NCBI GenBank assembly: GCA_003209165.1
Contig: QCSL01000008.1
Coordinates: forward strand, 1-62,616
Origin: Synechococcus sp. AG-670-B23
GTDB taxonomy: Bacteria > Cyanobacteriota > Cyanobacteriia > PCC-6307 > Cyanobiaceae
Direction: 5' to 3'
DNA length: 62,616 nt
The translations under genes were made by a program, and so were the position numbers. Below the pieces are notes generated by a model. It was given only the letters and a program-made list of their open reading frames with translations. It was not told the DNA's origin and ran no database searches. Shown in pieces: positions 51,157 through 59,801 of this stretch (within the stretch, counting starts at the first letter, position 1; each line of letters begins with the position of its first letter).

Positions 51157-53328
51157 GTGACGGCAACCTTTCTTCTGGAAATCGGCACCGAGGAACTTCC
51201 TGCCGATTTCGTCAAGCAAGCGCTTGAACAGCTGCAGCAACGGGTCAGCCGTGATCTGCGTGAGGCAAGGCTTGGCCATGGGGCGGTGTCTGTGTTCGGC
51301 ACTCCCCGGCGACTGGTTGTCTCTGTTGCTGAGCTGGAGGACCGGCAACCCGATTTACAAGAAGACCGCAAAGGCCCTCCTGTGGCTCAGGCCTTCAAGG
51401 ACGGCATCCCCGGACCTGCGGCGATCGGTTTCGCCAAGCGCTGCGGTGTTGATCCCTCAGCCCTTGAACAGCGTGAAACCCCCAAGGGGCCTTGTGTCTT
51501 CGCAACGGTGCTCACCCCCGGCCAAGCATCTGTTGATCTGCTCCAGGGGCTGATTCCCCAATGGATTGATGCTCTTCAGGGCCGGCGGTTTATGCGCTGG
51601 GGGACTGGAGCCCAGCGCTTCAGCCGCCCAATCCGCTGGCTGCTGGTTCTCAAGGGTTCAGAGGTGATCCCTGTGGTGTTGGATGGAGCTGACCCTGAGG
51701 TCCGCAGCGATCGCTACAGCCGTGCCCACCGTCTCCATGGTGACCAGCCGCTCTCGATCGCATCGGCTGAGGTGTTTGGAGCAACCCTTGCAGCCGCTGG
51801 CGTTGTTATAGATCGCGGTGAGCGGGCCAAGCGGATTCGCACCAGCCTTGACCTGTCAGCTGAAGCCGCCAACGGGACACCCGACTGTCCTGAGCCTTTA
51901 TTCGAAGAACTGGTGGATCTCGTTGAAGACCCCATGATCCTCGAGGGAACCATCGCTGAGCGTTTCCTGCAACTTCCTCCGGAGGTGATCAGCACAGTGA
52001 TGCAGGCCCATCAGCGTTATGTGCCGCTGCAGGTGCTTGGTCTGGAGGCTGACCCGCTCCGACTTACCGCCGAGTCTGTTCTTCGGCCTCAGTTCCTGTT
52101 GGTGGGCAACGGTCTGGCCACGGCGTCATCCCTGATCGTTCGCGGCAACGAGCGCGTGCTTGGAGCACGTTTGGCGGATGCCGAATTTTTTCTTGATGTC
52201 GATCGACGTCAATCCAGCGCATCACGGCGCGAAGCCCTTGACCATGTCACCTTCGCTGAAGGCCTGGGCAGTCTTCTGGACCGCTCCAAGCGAATCGAGC
52301 AGCTCACAGGCCTGCTGTTGAAGCAACTCGGTCTTGATCAAAGCGTGCTTGACGCGGCCCAGCGTGCCGCTCATTACTGCAAGAACGATCTGGTCAGCCA
52401 GATGGTGGGCGAGTTCCCTGAACTTCAAGGCCTGATGGGGGGCAAATATCTCCTTGAGGAGGGCGAAAGCCGCGATGTCGCTATCGCTGTGGTGGAGCAC
52501 TACCTGCCCCGTGGGGCCGGTGATGACCTGCCCGCAACACCCGCTGGAGCGGTGGTGGCCGTCGCGGAACGGCTAGAACTACTGCTCAGTATCTTTGCCA
52601 AGGGAGAGCGGCCCACCGGTTCCTCTGACCCCTATGCACTTCGGCGGGCCGGAAATGGTGTTGTGCAGATTCTCTGGGGGATGGGCTGGCGCCTTGATCT
52701 CATGAATTTCCTGAGCAACGCTGTCGCGGAGTGGGCTGACCTGTTCCCTGCCTTTGGGGTGGACGCCGGCAAACTGCATAACGACCTCTGCCAGCTAATG
52801 CGCCAGCGGATTGAGTCTCAACTGGAAGACGACGGCTTCGCTGCGGATCTGGTGAAGGCGGTTGCTGGTGACGCCGTTGCCAACGAGCGTCTGCTGAGTG
52901 ATCCCCTTGATGTGAAACAGCGGATCCAGCTGTTGCGTGATCTTCGGGACAACGGTCAGCTGGACGCCATCCAAGGGGTGGTGCAACGGGCCGCCAAGCT
53001 GGCCGAGAAAGGTGATCTGGCGCGGGACCAGCTTGTGGCAGGCGATGTGATTCAGCCCAAACTGTTCGAGTCAGCTAGTGAGCACGATCTGTTCGCCGCT
53101 CTTGAGCAGCTGCAGCCGTTGGCTCAGCAGGGGTCGTATCAAGCCCTCACTGATGCGCTTGTGGCCGCGACCCCAGCTCTTCAGGCCTTTTTTGACGGTG
53201 ACACCAGCGTCATGGTGATGGTCAATGATCCAGCGCTTCGGCTCAATCGCCTCAACTTGTTGGCCGTCCTTCGTAATCAAGCGTCAGTGTTGGCTGAATT
53301 TGAATCGATTCAAAAAGCAGAGGGCTAA
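51157..53328 (+). CDS. glyS: glycine-tRNA ligase, beta subunit
   Basis: The 723-residue tRNA-recognition subunit of the bacterial tetrameric glycyl-tRNA synthetase. The N-terminal ATFLLEIGTEELPADFV, the middle MQAHQRYVPLQ and FAKGERPTGSSDPYALRRA blocks are diagnostic. It starts at GTG 51157, 73 bp from the preferred sir start on the opposite strand. The alpha subunit gene is elsewhere. Confidence 0.96.
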   Translation: MTATFLLEIGTEELPADFVKQALEQLQQRVSRDLREARLGHGAVSVFGTPRRLVVSVAELEDRQPDLQEDRKGPPVAQAFKDGIPGPAAIGFAKRCGVDPSALEQRETPKGPCVFATVLTPGQASVDLLQGLIPQWIDALQGRRFMRWGTGAQRFSRPIRWLLVLKGSEVIPVVLDGADPEVRSDRYSRAHRLHGDQPLSIASAEVFGATLAAAGVVIDRGERAKRIRTSLDLSAEAANGTPDCPEPLFEELVDLVEDPMILEGTIAERFLQLPPEVISTVMQAHQRYVPLQVLGLEADPLRLTAESVLRPQFLLVGNGLATASSLIVRGNERVLGARLADAEFFLDVDRRQSSASRREALDHVTFAEGLGSLLDRSKRIEQLTGLLLKQLGLDQSVLDAAQRAAHYCKNDLVSQMVGEFPELQGLMGGKYLLEEGESRDVAIAVVEHYLPRGAGDDLPATPAGAVVAVAERLELLLSIFAKGERPTGSSDPYALRRAGNGVVQILWGMGWRLDLMNFLSNAVAEWADLFPAFGVDAGKLHNDLCQLMRQRIESQLEDDGFAADLVKAVAGDAVANERLLSDPLDVKQRIQLLRDLRDNGQLDAIQGVVQRAAKLAEKGDLARDQLVAGDVIQPKLFESASEHDLFAALEQLQPLAQQGSYQALTDALVAATPALQAFFDGDTSVMVMVNDPALRLNRLNLLAVLRNQASVLAEFESIQKAEG

Positions 53329-53570
53329 ACCCCAGAAAACTTTTGAGATCAAGGGATCTTGGTTCAGCTGTGGGGCTTGCAAACTGGGCATAGGCTGAAC
53401 GAATAAGGGTGGGGCTGGCTTCAGCTTCCAGCGCCATGACCTACCGGCTCTAATAACACAATCAGCTGTGCCATATTGAGACATGAGGCAGGGGTAAAAC
53501 GCTGACTTGACGCTCGCATGCCGCACTTAATGACCTTTACTTTTAAGTACGTATTGCTGCAGAAATCAAA
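53329..53570. other. gap after glyS without a gene
   Basis: No convincing frame on either strand. The segment probably contains remnants of the missing N-terminal half of the amine oxidase, too decayed to read. Confidence 0.35.
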
Positions 53571-54259
53571 TTGGTTGCAGCTTTTCAGGAGACTACCGAC
53601 GGCAAAGACGCAATAGAGACTTGTTATGGGTTTGGAGTCAATAAAGCTGTCAGCAGCCGTGCTGTCATTGTTGCTATCCCACTGGCCTTGCTCCAAAAAA
53701 TTACATTTACTCCAGGCCTCAATGGTGAATACCGGCAACTTCTGTGGCGTTCGCCAATGGGTTCGAAATTCAAGGTATTTGAAGTGTATGCCTAGGCCTT
53801 TTGGCGAGACGAGGGTTACTGCGGTATGGGACGAGGAAATCTTCAAATTCTTAAAGAAATCGCTGAAGGTGGTCCAGTTGAGAGCAACCCGGGCATCATG
53901 GTTTCGTCTGTAGTAGGTAATAAAGCCGCAGCACTAAATCGTTTTTCATATACAGAGCAACGTCGCTTTTCCTTGAGGATTTCTTTCGTTACCTAGGTCC
54001 AAAGGCCGCCGAACCCCTCGAACTTGTCGTCCAGCGTTGGATAGATGAACAGTGGACCACCGGTGGCTACACCGCTTTCCGCACGCCTGGAGCATGGACT
54101 GGATTCGGCACAAACTGGCAGCAGCTTCACGGCAGGATTTTCTGGGCTGGCACGGAAGAATCCACCCGCTGGCCAGGTGAATTCGAAGGGGCCATTTAAG
54201 TGGGTATCCAAGGCGTAGATCGCGCTGCAGCCGCTTTGGATGGAGGAGGAAAGAGCTAA
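53571..54259 (+). pseudogene. flavin amine oxidase, 5'-truncated and broken
   Basis: Three pieces fit one monoamine-oxidase-type protein. From 53571 the frame reads AVIVAIPLALLQKITFTPGL and PMGSKFKVFEVYA, then TAG (53793-53795), then AFWRDEGYCGMGRGNLQIL and NPGIMVSSVVGNKAAALNRF. A frameshift near 53965 leads to DFFRYLGPKAAEPLELVVQR, WIDEQWTTGGYTAFRTPGA and the FAD-contacting GRIFWAGTEESTRWPGEFEG, which ends at TAA and continues as VGIQGVDRAAAAL. Homologues read the same order. The N-terminal FAD-binding half is missing. In the opposite direction a 72-codon frame (53993-54211) is only the shadow. Confidence 0.75.
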
Positions 54260-54426
54260 GAGTTACTGAACGACACCAGGAGGTGTTTGAGGCCATAAAG
54301 CCCCCCCATTTGGGGACTATTTCTCAGGAAATATAGGCTTACATCGTGGATTAAAACAGCCTGCCAAACCCAATGTATTCATTGAGGTCTGAGCACACTT
54401 CCAGTTTGAATAGATTCAATCCAAAA

Positions 54427-54475
54427 GAATGTCAGCACTGGCCCTGATTAGCCGCTGAGGCCAGGGCTGACATTC
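54427..54475. repeat. large inverted repeat (about 49 bp)
   Basis: The outer arms GAATGTCAGC and GCTGACATTC pair perfectly and the inner CTGGCC/GGCCAG extend the stem, leaving a 15-17 base loop. No T-tract follows, so it is not an ordinary terminator. It stands between the amine oxidase pseudogene and a small frameshifted gene and could be part of an RNA or a remnant of a mobile repeat. Confidence 0.5.
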
Positions 54476-54482
54476 AGCCGGG

Positions 54483-54679
54483 ATGCCAGATCAAGACACG
54501 AACACCACCCAGCAGCCTGTGGTGATTCGCCAAGGGGGCAATGGTCTAGAACCGTGATTGCGGACGTGATTCTGGCCGCCGTGGCTGTCTATGCCATCAA
54601 CGTTTGGTTGACGACCATGAAAAAGTCCCCCGCCAAGAACATTGAGAAGGGGATTGAAAGGATCAAGAATGCTGCCTAA
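54483..54679 (+). pseudogene. small membrane protein gene with a frameshift
   Basis: The first frame (54483-54557) encodes MPDQDTNTTQQPVVIRQGGN and a stop; the second (from GTG 54554) continues with MIADVILAAVAVYAINVWLT and a basic Lys-rich tail to 54679. Joined by one indel near 54553 they form a protein with a short polar lead and one membrane span, a pattern I recall from marine Synechococcus small proteins. Either it is broken or the second part is expressed alone. Confidence 0.45.
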
Positions 54680-54738
54680 AAAGCGATCGAGTCAGGCAAC
54701 TAGTCAACGTTTTCAGCAATTTTGTGGGCCTGTCGCCC

Positions 54739-56121
54739 TCAAGAGACGCCGGCCTTTTCCTTTGACTCGGTTTCCTTGGAATTGGACCCTTTTGACTCGC
54801 CAGCTTGAGCCTTGATCTGCTGGGCAGCCTCCTCCGCTAGAAAATCTCCGTCCGAACGGCCAACGGCAGAAGGAACAGGGTTGTAGACGGAGGGAGCGAG
54901 GGCCTCTCCCCGGATAAGACTGCCCAGGGTGCGGAGTGTGAGCTTGATCTGTTGCCAAGGGTTCATCATCACAACCCGCTTGTAGAGGTAGCTGTCGAAG
55001 GTCAGCTTCTGAACGTCCTTGTCGTCGCACATCTCGACGAAAGCTTCACGGGCAGCGTCGTTGCGATAGAAGATCCGTTGCAGGATGTCGAGCACCGCAT
55101 AGGTGGCGCCGTATTTGCGGTCCCAGCGCTTGAGATACGTCGACTTGATCTGTTTCTCGGTGGGGATGAAGGCTCCGTTTTTGGAGATTTCCACGATCGC
55201 TTCGGCACACATCCGGCCGCTCTTAGCAGCGAAATAAATGCCCTCTCCAGAACTCTTGGTGACATAGCCCGCTGCGTCGCCCACAAGCGCCATGCGGCCC
55301 ACTACCCGCCGAGGGCGGGGGTGCTCAGGAATCGGGTGAGCTTCCACTTTGATCACTTCGCCCTGGAACAGGCGTTTGTTAGCCCGTTCGCGGATGCCCT
55401 TCTGCAGTCCCTTGATGAGGCTCTGATTCTGTTGCATCGTTCCCGTTCCAACGGCCACGTGGTCGTACTTGGGGAACACCCAGGCATAGAAGTCAGGAGA
55501 GACGTCCGTACCGACGTACATCTCTGCCAGATCCTCGTAGTAGGTCATCTCCTCTGCAGGGAGCTTGATCCTTTCCTGGAAGGCGATGGCCACGTTGTAG
55601 TCACCGGCGTCCATGGCTTTCGCCACCCGGGAGTTGGCACCATCGGCACCAATGATTAGGTCGACAGCAAGAGTCTTCCGCTCGCCGGTAGGTCCACCGC
55701 CGCTGTAGTCGGCGTAATGAATCGTGTACGGGCCCTGACGGTCGCTGCCGGTATCGATCTTCTGCACCAAGCCATTGATCAGGGTTGTGCCCAGATCGGC
55801 GGCCCTGTTGCGCAGGAAGGCATCGAAAACCTCGCGACGACACATGCCGATGTAGGCGTTTTGGTCGTAGCCAAGGGGGTCCAGCTTGATGTCCACCTCC
55901 CTGTTAGAGGGGGAGATCATCTTCATGTTGCGGACCTTGCGGTCGATGATCTCGTCGGGGAGGTCGAATTCTTCGACCATGCAGAGAGGTATGGCCCCAC
56001 CACAGGGTTTGGCGTTGTCGAGTTTGCGCTCGAACAGCCAAGTTTCAATTCCCGCCTTGGCCAGAATTTCGGCAGCACATGAGCCACTAGGGCCACCGCC
56101 GATAACCGCAACTCGCAACAT
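54739..56121 (-). CDS. chlP: geranylgeranyl reductase
   Basis: Reduces the geranylgeranyl chain to phytyl for chlorophyll and tocopherol. The N-terminal FAD-binding motif is AVIGGGPSGSCAAEIL (residues 5-20), followed by AKPCGGAIPLCMVEEF and the GDAAGYVTKSSGEGIYFAAK block. Length 460 aa includes a Lys/Ser-rich C-terminal tail. Start ATG 56121 matches homologues (MLRVAVIGGG). Confidence 0.95.
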   Translation of the reverse strand: MLRVAVIGGGPSGSCAAEILAKAGIETWLFERKLDNAKPCGGAIPLCMVEEFDLPDEIIDRKVRNMKMISPSNREVDIKLDPLGYDQNAYIGMCRREVFDAFLRNRAADLGTTLINGLVQKIDTGSDRQGPYTIHYADYSGGGPTGERKTLAVDLIIGADGANSRVAKAMDAGDYNVAIAFQERIKLPAEEMTYYEDLAEMYVGTDVSPDFYAWVFPKYDHVAVGTGTMQQNQSLIKGLQKGIRERANKRLFQGEVIKVEAHPIPEHPRPRRVVGRMALVGDAAGYVTKSSGEGIYFAAKSGRMCAEAIVEISKNGAFIPTEKQIKSTYLKRWDRKYGATYAVLDILQRIFYRNDAAREAFVEMCDDKDVQKLTFDSYLYKRVVMMNPWQQIKLTLRTLGSLIRGEALAPSVYNPVPSAVGRSDGDFLAEEAAQQIKAQAGESKGSNSKETESKEKAGVS

Positions 56122-56175
56122 CTCAGCCCGTCTCCGCTGGATTGTTTTTTGAAGCTATCACTGTGAGAACAACCT

Positions 56176-56985
56176 TTGTGGGTCGACCTGGCTGCTGCCT
56201 TTACGATCGAAACAACACGCATTAGCGCTTTGGTTCGGGCCTCCTCTGCGCGACGCACCGAGAGGGAGGACATTCCAGTCGCCCGTCGGACACAAGAACC
56301 GCGTCAACGCAAGGAAAAAAATGGCGCTGCTGGCTTGATATTCGGGCTGATTCTCGTTTGCGCTGGAACCCTGGTCGTTGTGGTGATTGCTCCCACACTG
56401 CTGTCCCGCCGTCAGCTCACGCAGAGCCTCGTGATTTCCGGTTTTCGTGAACGTCCCGATGCTGATGGTCGTCTATTAGGACACTTTCCCTATGGAGAAG
56501 CAGAAGCTGATCAGCTCATCGTGTTTCAACCGGGAATTGAGCTGAATGTTGAGGCCGCCGAAGCCCTTGACACGATGATGCGTTCCGCCTCGGCTGACGG
56601 GGTTGATCTCCGTCTGCTCAGTGGTTTCCGCTCTTTGGCCCTCCAGGAATCCATCTTTTTTGATGTGGCCTCAGAACGGAACCAAACCGCTGAAGAGCGT
56701 GCCCAGGTGTCGGCTCCGCCTGGCTACTCCGAGCACAGCACCGGCTATGCCGTCGATCTCGGCGATGGCCTTTTCCCTGAGACAAACCTCTCCCAGAGCT
56801 TTCAAGACACCGACTCTTTTCGCTGGCTGCAAGACCATGCTGCCCGTTATCACTTTGTGCTTTCTTTCCCCGATGGCAACAAACAGGGTGTGATGTACGA
56901 ACCCTGGCACTGGCGCTACCAAGGCAATGCGGATGCACTGCGGTTGTTTGAGCCGGCTAGTCGGTTCTCCAGACGCGACCTTTGA
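56176..56985 (+). CDS. VanY-like D-Ala-D-Ala carboxypeptidase (M15B)
   Basis: A membrane-anchored zinc peptidase: a basic N-terminus, one span (FGLILVCAGTLVVVVIAPTL), then an M15 domain with LLSGFRSLALQESIF, the zinc motif SEHSTGYAVDLGDG and the final YEPWHWRYQG. It trims peptidoglycan stem peptides. Length 269 aa counted from TTG 56176; this start is doubtful, since the first 35 residues look non-conserved and no ATG is in frame. The 3' end overlaps the U32 gene by 4 bp. Confidence 0.85.
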   Translation: MWVDLAAAFTIETTRISALVRASSARRTEREDIPVARRTQEPRQRKEKNGAAGLIFGLILVCAGTLVVVVIAPTLLSRRQLTQSLVISGFRERPDADGRLLGHFPYGEAEADQLIVFQPGIELNVEAAEALDTMMRSASADGVDLRLLSGFRSLALQESIFFDVASERNQTAEERAQVSAPPGYSEHSTGYAVDLGDGLFPETNLSQSFQDTDSFRWLQDHAARYHFVLSFPDGNKQGVMYEPWHWRYQGNADALRLFEPASRFSRRDL

Positions 56986-59519
56986 ACATCCCTGAACTGC
57001 TGTCTCCGGCCGGCGACTGGGCTGCGATGAAGGCAGCCGTCGCAGGCGGTGCCGATGCGGTCTATTTCGGCGTTGATGCATTCAACGCCCGTCAGCGGGC
57101 TGAAAATTTTAAACTGGATGACTTGCCCGAGGTGATGCAGTGGTTGCATCAGCGGGGCGTAAAGGGCTTCCTCACCTTCAACGTGTTGGTGTTTAGCGAT
57201 GAACTGCAGTCGGCAGCTCAGTTGCTGATCGCTGCAGACCATGCGGCTGTGGATGCGGTGATCGTTCAGGACGTGGGGCTTTGCCGCTTGGCTCAGCGGC
57301 TGGTGCCGAACCTCTGCGTGCATGGCTCGACCCAGATGTCGATCACCAGCGCAGCGGGGATTGCTCAAGCTGCCGCGCTTGGTTGTCAGCGGGTGGTCTT
57401 GGCCAGGGAGCTGGCACTTCGTGATCTCGAGCGCCTGCAGACACAACTGGCGCGGCGGAACCTTGAGATGCCGTTGGAGGTGTTCGTGCATGGCGCCCTT
57501 TGCGTCGCCTATTCCGGTCAGTGTCTGACCAGTGAATCCCTTGGTCAGCGCAGTGCCAACCGAGGTGAATGCGCCCAGGCCTGTCGCCTTCCTTACGAGA
57601 TGGTTGTGGATGGTGAAGCTCACGCATTGGAAGATCAGCGCTATCTCCTGTCGCCCCAGGATCTGGCTGCCTGGGAGCTGCTGCCGGAGTTGCAACGGAT
57701 CGGTGTGGCCAGCCTCAAGATCGAAGGGCGTCTGAAGGACGCGGCTTACGTGGCTGCTGTCACTGACGCTTATCGGCAGCGCCTTGATAAAACACCTGCA
57801 TTGGTTCCGCAGGTGCAGCGCCAGCTCGAACTGGCGTTTTCGCGGGGCTTGTCCACCGGATGGCTGGAAGGTGTAAACCATCGCCGCTTGGTGCATGGCC
57901 GCTGGAGCAAGAAGCGTGGCCCGCTGCTGGGACAACTGCTTCGGGTTGAGCGGGGCGGATGGTTGCATTTGCGCAGCCGAGAGCAGCTGCGCCCCGGTCA
58001 AGGCCTTGTACTGGAACAGCTGTCTTCAGACCCCCTGCTGCCACCTCGGGAAATCGGTGGCCGGATCATGGTGTGCGAGCGGATTGGCGACGAACGCTGG
58101 AAGCTTCGCCTCGGGCCGGATCGCGTGGATGGTTCTGGCTTGCGCCGTGGCGCCTCTGTTTGGCTTACCAGTGACCCCGACTGGCAGTCCCGTTGGCAGC
58201 GTGCTGCGCGCCGAACGGTGGAGGCTCGGTCTCGAAATTTGGCGCTGCGGGTGTCGGGTCGCCTGGATGCACCGCTTGAGGTGCAACTGCTTTCGCCGCA
58301 GGGTTTGGATCTGACGCTGAGCAGCACCGTGCCGCTGCAGACCGCTTGCCAGCGCCCCCTTGATCGTGAACGGCTCCAGGAGCAACTGGGACGGCTGGGG
58401 GGAACCGGTTGGTTCCTTCAGCATCTGGAGATCCAGCTGCAGGGGGATCTTTTCCTTCCAGTTGCGGAACTGAACAGCATGCGCAGGGCCCTGCTCGAGC
58501 TGTTGGAGGGCTCGCTGCACGACAACAAAGATTTAAGCCAGGAACATTTACCTTCCGAACCGGCTGATCCCAAATCGCTGTTGGCCCGGATGTGTCCCCT
58601 CCCTGCCGCGCCCCTCGGCGGGACCAAGCCAGGCTTGGTGGTTCTGGTACGCAACTTGGAGCAGTTACGGGCATTGGTGGATCTTTCCAGCGAGGGTTCA
58701 CCGATTCGCTCGGTGGTGGCGGATCTCGAGCAGCCCCGGGAGTTGCGCGAAGCGGTGGCGATCGGTCGAGGTTGCTGGCCCGAAGGTGTTTGGTTGGCCG
58801 GTGCACGAATTACACGTCCGGATGAACGCTGGAGTCTTGAGCCTCTGATCCGCGCGCGCCCCGATGGCTTTTTGGTGCGCAATGCCGATCAGCTGGAGGT
58901 GTTGACGCCGCTGGCCCCTTGCATTGGCGATTTTTCCCTCAACACCGCCAATCCCCTGAGTTTCCATTGGTATCGCGACCACTGGAAGCTGCAGCGGCTC
59001 ACGGCCAGTTATGACCTCAACCTTCAGCAATTGTTGGATCTGGCTGCTGCCGTTGATCCAGCACTGTTGGAGGTCACCCTGCATCAGCACATGCCACTTT
59101 TCCACATGGAGCATTGCCTGTTCTGTGCGTTCCTCTCCAACGGCAAGGACCACACCGATTGCGGTCGTCCTTGTGAGAAGCACCACGTCACCCTTCGGGA
59201 TCGCAGCGGCGTCGAACATCTCTTGCGTGCCGATCTGGGTTGTCGCAACACCCTCTTCAATGGAACGGCCCAATCCGGTGTGGAGGCGTTGCCGTCACTT
59301 CTGCGGGCGGGTGTGCGCAGGATTCGGCTTGAACTTCTCGATGAGGATGCCGCCGCAACGCGCCGGCGCGTCAGCCTTTATGCCGAGGTTCTGGCAGGTC
59401 GGATGGCAACCCAGGACGTCTGGTCCCAGGAGCGGATCCACCATCAGCTTGGCGTCACCCGCGGCAGCATGAAAGTGACAAATGGGCGTAAGGAGCCAAA
59501 TCGCCCATCGAGTCACTGA
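56982..59519 (+). CDS. U32 family peptidase / RlhA-like
   Basis: An 845-residue U32 protein. The N-terminal domain has ELLSPAGDWAAMKAAVAGGA and the signature VFVHGALCVAYSGQCLTSES with the conserved Cys residues; CNG-type Cys continue in NRGECAQACRLPYE. The long C-terminal extension resembles the RlhA/DUF3656 form that hydroxylates 23S rRNA in other bacteria, rather than a classic collagenase. Starts at TTG 56982. Role inferred from family. Confidence 0.85.
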   Translation: MNIPELLSPAGDWAAMKAAVAGGADAVYFGVDAFNARQRAENFKLDDLPEVMQWLHQRGVKGFLTFNVLVFSDELQSAAQLLIAADHAAVDAVIVQDVGLCRLAQRLVPNLCVHGSTQMSITSAAGIAQAAALGCQRVVLARELALRDLERLQTQLARRNLEMPLEVFVHGALCVAYSGQCLTSESLGQRSANRGECAQACRLPYEMVVDGEAHALEDQRYLLSPQDLAAWELLPELQRIGVASLKIEGRLKDAAYVAAVTDAYRQRLDKTPALVPQVQRQLELAFSRGLSTGWLEGVNHRRLVHGRWSKKRGPLLGQLLRVERGGWLHLRSREQLRPGQGLVLEQLSSDPLLPPREIGGRIMVCERIGDERWKLRLGPDRVDGSGLRRGASVWLTSDPDWQSRWQRAARRTVEARSRNLALRVSGRLDAPLEVQLLSPQGLDLTLSSTVPLQTACQRPLDRERLQEQLGRLGGTGWFLQHLEIQLQGDLFLPVAELNSMRRALLELLEGSLHDNKDLSQEHLPSEPADPKSLLARMCPLPAAPLGGTKPGLVVLVRNLEQLRALVDLSSEGSPIRSVVADLEQPRELREAVAIGRGCWPEGVWLAGARITRPDERWSLEPLIRARPDGFLVRNADQLEVLTPLAPCIGDFSLNTANPLSFHWYRDHWKLQRLTASYDLNLQQLLDLAAAVDPALLEVTLHQHMPLFHMEHCLFCAFLSNGKDHTDCGRPCEKHHVTLRDRSGVEHLLRADLGCRNTLFNGTAQSGVEALPSLLRAGVRRIRLELLDEDAAATRRRVSLYAEVLAGRMATQDVWSQERIHHQLGVTRGSMKVTNGRKEPNRPSSH

Positions 59520-59609
59520 GATCGCATTCTTGGACAAGAGTCTCATCCGTTGTCAGAACCATGTCGTCTCTCGTTATGACGGCATGACAATTCACATTCA
59601 TGGCGATCC

Positions 59610-59801
59610 TCAGCAGCTGGTTTCTTTCAAAGCACCCAGCGATTTGGTGGAGAGGATCGATAGTGCATCCATAGCTTTAACTGCACCAATAGCAGCCTGA
59701 TCCGGCAAATACTTCACCACGGGCTGAAACAACTTCCACAAACCCCAACGCCGGTTGAGCAGATCGAGACCTTCGCTGCGGTACAGGAGTGATGACTTCA
59801 A
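59610..59801 (-). CDS. small unknown protein (63 aa), doubtful
   Basis: A leftward frame starts MKSSLLYRSEGLDLLNRRWG and includes WKLFQPVVKYLPDQAAIGAV. The composition is protein-like but no family is recognised, and its start overlaps the opposed primase pseudogene by 10 bp. The rest of 59520-59791 shows no tRNA and no clear gene. Confidence 0.3.
   Translation of the reverse strand: MKSSLLYRSEGLDLLNRRWGLWKLFQPVVKYLPDQAAIGAVKAMDALSILSTKSLGALKETSC

Noticed and set aside
53993-54211. 72-codon leftward frame behind glyS
   Set aside because: The opposite strand encodes the C-terminal part of an amine oxidase with clear motifs, so this frame is its shadow.
59520-59791. Possible tRNA attachment target for the right-hand element
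   Set aside because: No cloverleaf, anticodon arm or T-loop sequence could be found on either strand.
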